From: Cohnella herbarum
GTDB taxonomy: Bacteria; Bacillota; Bacilli; Paenibacillales; Paenibacillaceae
Direction: 5' to 3'
NCBI RefSeq assembly: GCF_012849095.1
Contig: NZ_CP051680.1
Coordinates: 6,258,001 to 6,322,000 of the forward strand
DNA: 64,000 nt
Position 1 is the first letter of the stretch. Each line of letters starts with the position of its first letter. This document shows positions 62,693 through 64,000 of this stretch, one piece after another. Both the position numbers and the translations under genes were made by a program. The notes beneath the pieces are model-generated. The model was not told the DNA's origin, ran no database searches, and was given only the letters and a program-made list of their open reading frames with translations.

Positions 62693-64000
62693 ATGTTGCA
62701 TAAACACGCTAAATTTTTGCTCGCAATGGCTATTCTATTGGTCGTAAGCAGTATGCCGTCCGTTTTTAACGGGGTCGGACACGCGGCAGTTCAGGCAGAA
62801 TTTTATGTGTCGCCTATTGGCAATGACAGTAACCCGGGAAGCAGCAGTCAGCCGTTCGCAACGATACAGAAGGCGCGGGATACCGTTAGATCAATCAACG
62901 GCAATATGACGGGAGATATCGTCGTGTATTTGAGCGGCGGTACTTATACGCAATCGAGTACGATCCAATTCGAGGAGAACGCGACTGTTCGCGATTCGGG
63001 AACGAACGGGTTCAATGTTGTTTACCGGGCATTGCCGGGAGAATCCCCGGTCATAAGCGGCGGTGTTGCGGTCTCCAACTGGTCGGTTCACGATGCCGCC
63101 AAAAATATCTACAAAGCTTTCGTAGGAGTCGGCGTAAAAACGAGGCAGTTATACGTAGACGGCGAGAGAGCCACGCGAGCCCGCGGAGACCAGGATCCTG
63201 CCGGATTCAAGAAAGTCGCGAACGGATTTACCGCCCCATCCTCCGGTTTATATGCGAATATGTCCAGTTGGGGCAATGCAAGCCAAATCGAAATCGTCAC
63301 CTTGAAAGCCCACCCGTGGCAGATGACTCGTTGCGGGGTAGCCTCGATCTCGGTCGCCAACTTGACGATGAAGCAAAACTGTTGGTCCAACGCCCAGCTA
63401 TTCGACGGGATTTCGTGGATCGAGAATGCCTATGAGCTCTTGGACGCCCAAGGCGAATGGTACTTAAACGAAACGACGGGATACCTATATTACATCCCTA
63501 CTCCAACGCAAAATATCATGACCGCCCAGGTCGTCTTGCCAACGCTGGAGAAATTAATGAGCGTCAAGGGAACGATCGGTACGCCGATCCGTAATCTTCG
63601 GTTCGAGGGATTGACCTTCGCTTACGGGACTTGGCTGAGGCCTAGCGGCAACGACGGTTATGCGGATGCCCAAGGCGGGTTTACTTTCGTAGGAGCCCCG
63701 TCCCTATCGAATATCAATAAATTCACCAAAAACCCGGGCAACGTCGAGCTCGCCTACGCACATTCTATTCAGTTCATCGGCAATACCTTTAAGCATCTTG
63801 GAGCCGCGGCTCTCGACATCGGTCTTGGGAGCCAGGGTAACAATATTCTAGGCAACCGGTTCATGGACATCTCCGCGGGAGGCATTACGGTTGGAGACGT
63901 TTCTCCGGACGGTCACCATCCGAGCGACGTAAGAATGCAGCTTAAGAACACGACGATTAGAAACAACTTTATCACGAACGTTGGCATAGAGTTTTACGAT
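62693..64000 (+). CDS. Secreted beta-helix protein (GH141-like), 3' end outside the window
   Basis: The frame is open from ATG 62693 (GGGAGGT upstream) to the end of the window, 436 codons. The signal peptide is residues 1 to about 32, ending near GVGHAA. Then come EFYVSPIGNDSNPGSSSQPF, ATIQKARDTVRS, LSGGTYTQSSTI, PVISGGVAVSNW and RQLYVDGERATRARG, the start of a right-handed parallel beta-helix as in GH141 and related carbohydrate-active enzymes. Helix rungs with asparagine ladders (FIGNTFKHLG, NNILGNRFMDI) follow. It is probably an extracellular enzyme acting on a plant or cell-wall polysaccharide and is under carbon catabolite control through the upstream cre. Confidence 0.82.
   Translation, partial: MLHKHAKFLLAMAILLVVSSMPSVFNGVGHAAVQAEFYVSPIGNDSNPGSSSQPFATIQKARDTVRSINGNMTGDIVVYLSGGTYTQSSTIQFEENATVRDSGTNGFNVVYRALPGESPVISGGVAVSNWSVHDAAKNIYKAFVGVGVKTRQLYVDGERATRARGDQDPAGFKKVANGFTAPSSGLYANMSSWGNASQIEIVTLKAHPWQMTRCGVASISVANLTMKQNCWSNAQLFDGISWIENAYELLDAQGEWYLNETTGYLYYIPTPTQNIMTAQVVLPTLEKLMSVKGTIGTPIRNLRFEGLTFAYGTWLRPSGNDGYADAQGGFTFVGAPSLSNINKFTKNPGNVELAYAHSIQFIGNTFKHLGAAALDIGLGSQGNNILGNRFMDISAGGITVGDVSPDGHHPSDVRMQLKNTTIRNNFITNVGIEFYD

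Noticed and set aside
1..64000. tRNA, rRNA, prophage or integrated conjugative element
   Set aside because: No such sequence or gene set was recognised anywhere in the window.

Overview
The window looks like chromosomal DNA of a Gram-positive, endospore-former-type Bacillota, most likely Paenibacillaceae (Paenibacillus/Cohnella-like). The reasons are purine-rich Shine-Dalgarno sequences with frequent GTG and TTG starts, lipobox solute-binding proteins, YesM/YesN-type two-component systems beside CUT1 sugar ABC transporters, catabolite-responsive (cre) sites, a moderate G+C content and many intergenic repeat families. No rRNA, tRNA, phage or CRISPR array was seen. Species is not assignable from the sequence alone.

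Layout. 1-6.3 kb holds housekeeping and repair-like genes: a truncated unknown, a DUF1801/frataxin-like protein, a small ribbon-helix-helix-like protein, two overlapping MutS-related ATPases, MsrA and a Bax inhibitor-1 family protein. 6.6-17.9 kb is a sugar locus, probably for mannosides: a divergent 1040-aa clan-A glycosidase, a YesM/YesN pair, a lipoprotein with two permeases, and a GH125 alpha-mannosidase broken by a one-base frameshift. 18-22.3 kb has a small membrane protein, an acyltransferase and a tail-to-tail NarL/ComP-type two-component pair. 22.3-24.6 kb is repeat-rich DNA with a toxin-antitoxin-like pair and the first copy of a structured-RNA candidate. 24.6-34.7 kb is a second sugar locus: YesM/YesN, LplA/B/C-type transporter, a DUF4832-type TIM-barrel protein and a GH31 enzyme. 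34.7-35.9 kb is a non-coding array of fifteen 51-bp repeats plus a second repeat family. A chemoreceptor follows, then two tandem MITE-like elements.

38.8-46 kb is a GntR regulator, the second structured-RNA copy and an AfuABC/Fbp-type ABC operon with an MBL hydrolase, a YdcZ-type transporter and an inositol-monophosphatase-family enzyme. 46-50.2 kb has two MFS transporters and a TetR-membrane protein pair. 50.4-53.4 kb is a 7TM sensor kinase with a SARP/BTAD response regulator. 53.6-57.5 kb has a class I amidotransferase and an ABC exporter preceded by a regulator that fuses a degenerate ABC domain to LytTR. 57.7-62.3 kb is a tight five-gene operon: Ycf46-like AAA+ ATPase, DUF2997, DUF1257/Ycf35-like, a PH-like/GYF/helix-hairpin-helix protein and an NrdG-like radical-SAM protein. 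The window ends inside a secreted beta-helix protein behind a perfect cre.

The strongest candidates for undescribed biology are the AAA+/DUF2997/DUF1257/GYF-HhH/radical-SAM operon and the structured RNA at 24.4 and 39.6 kb. In that RNA two different primary sequences keep the same long stem next to a conserved block.
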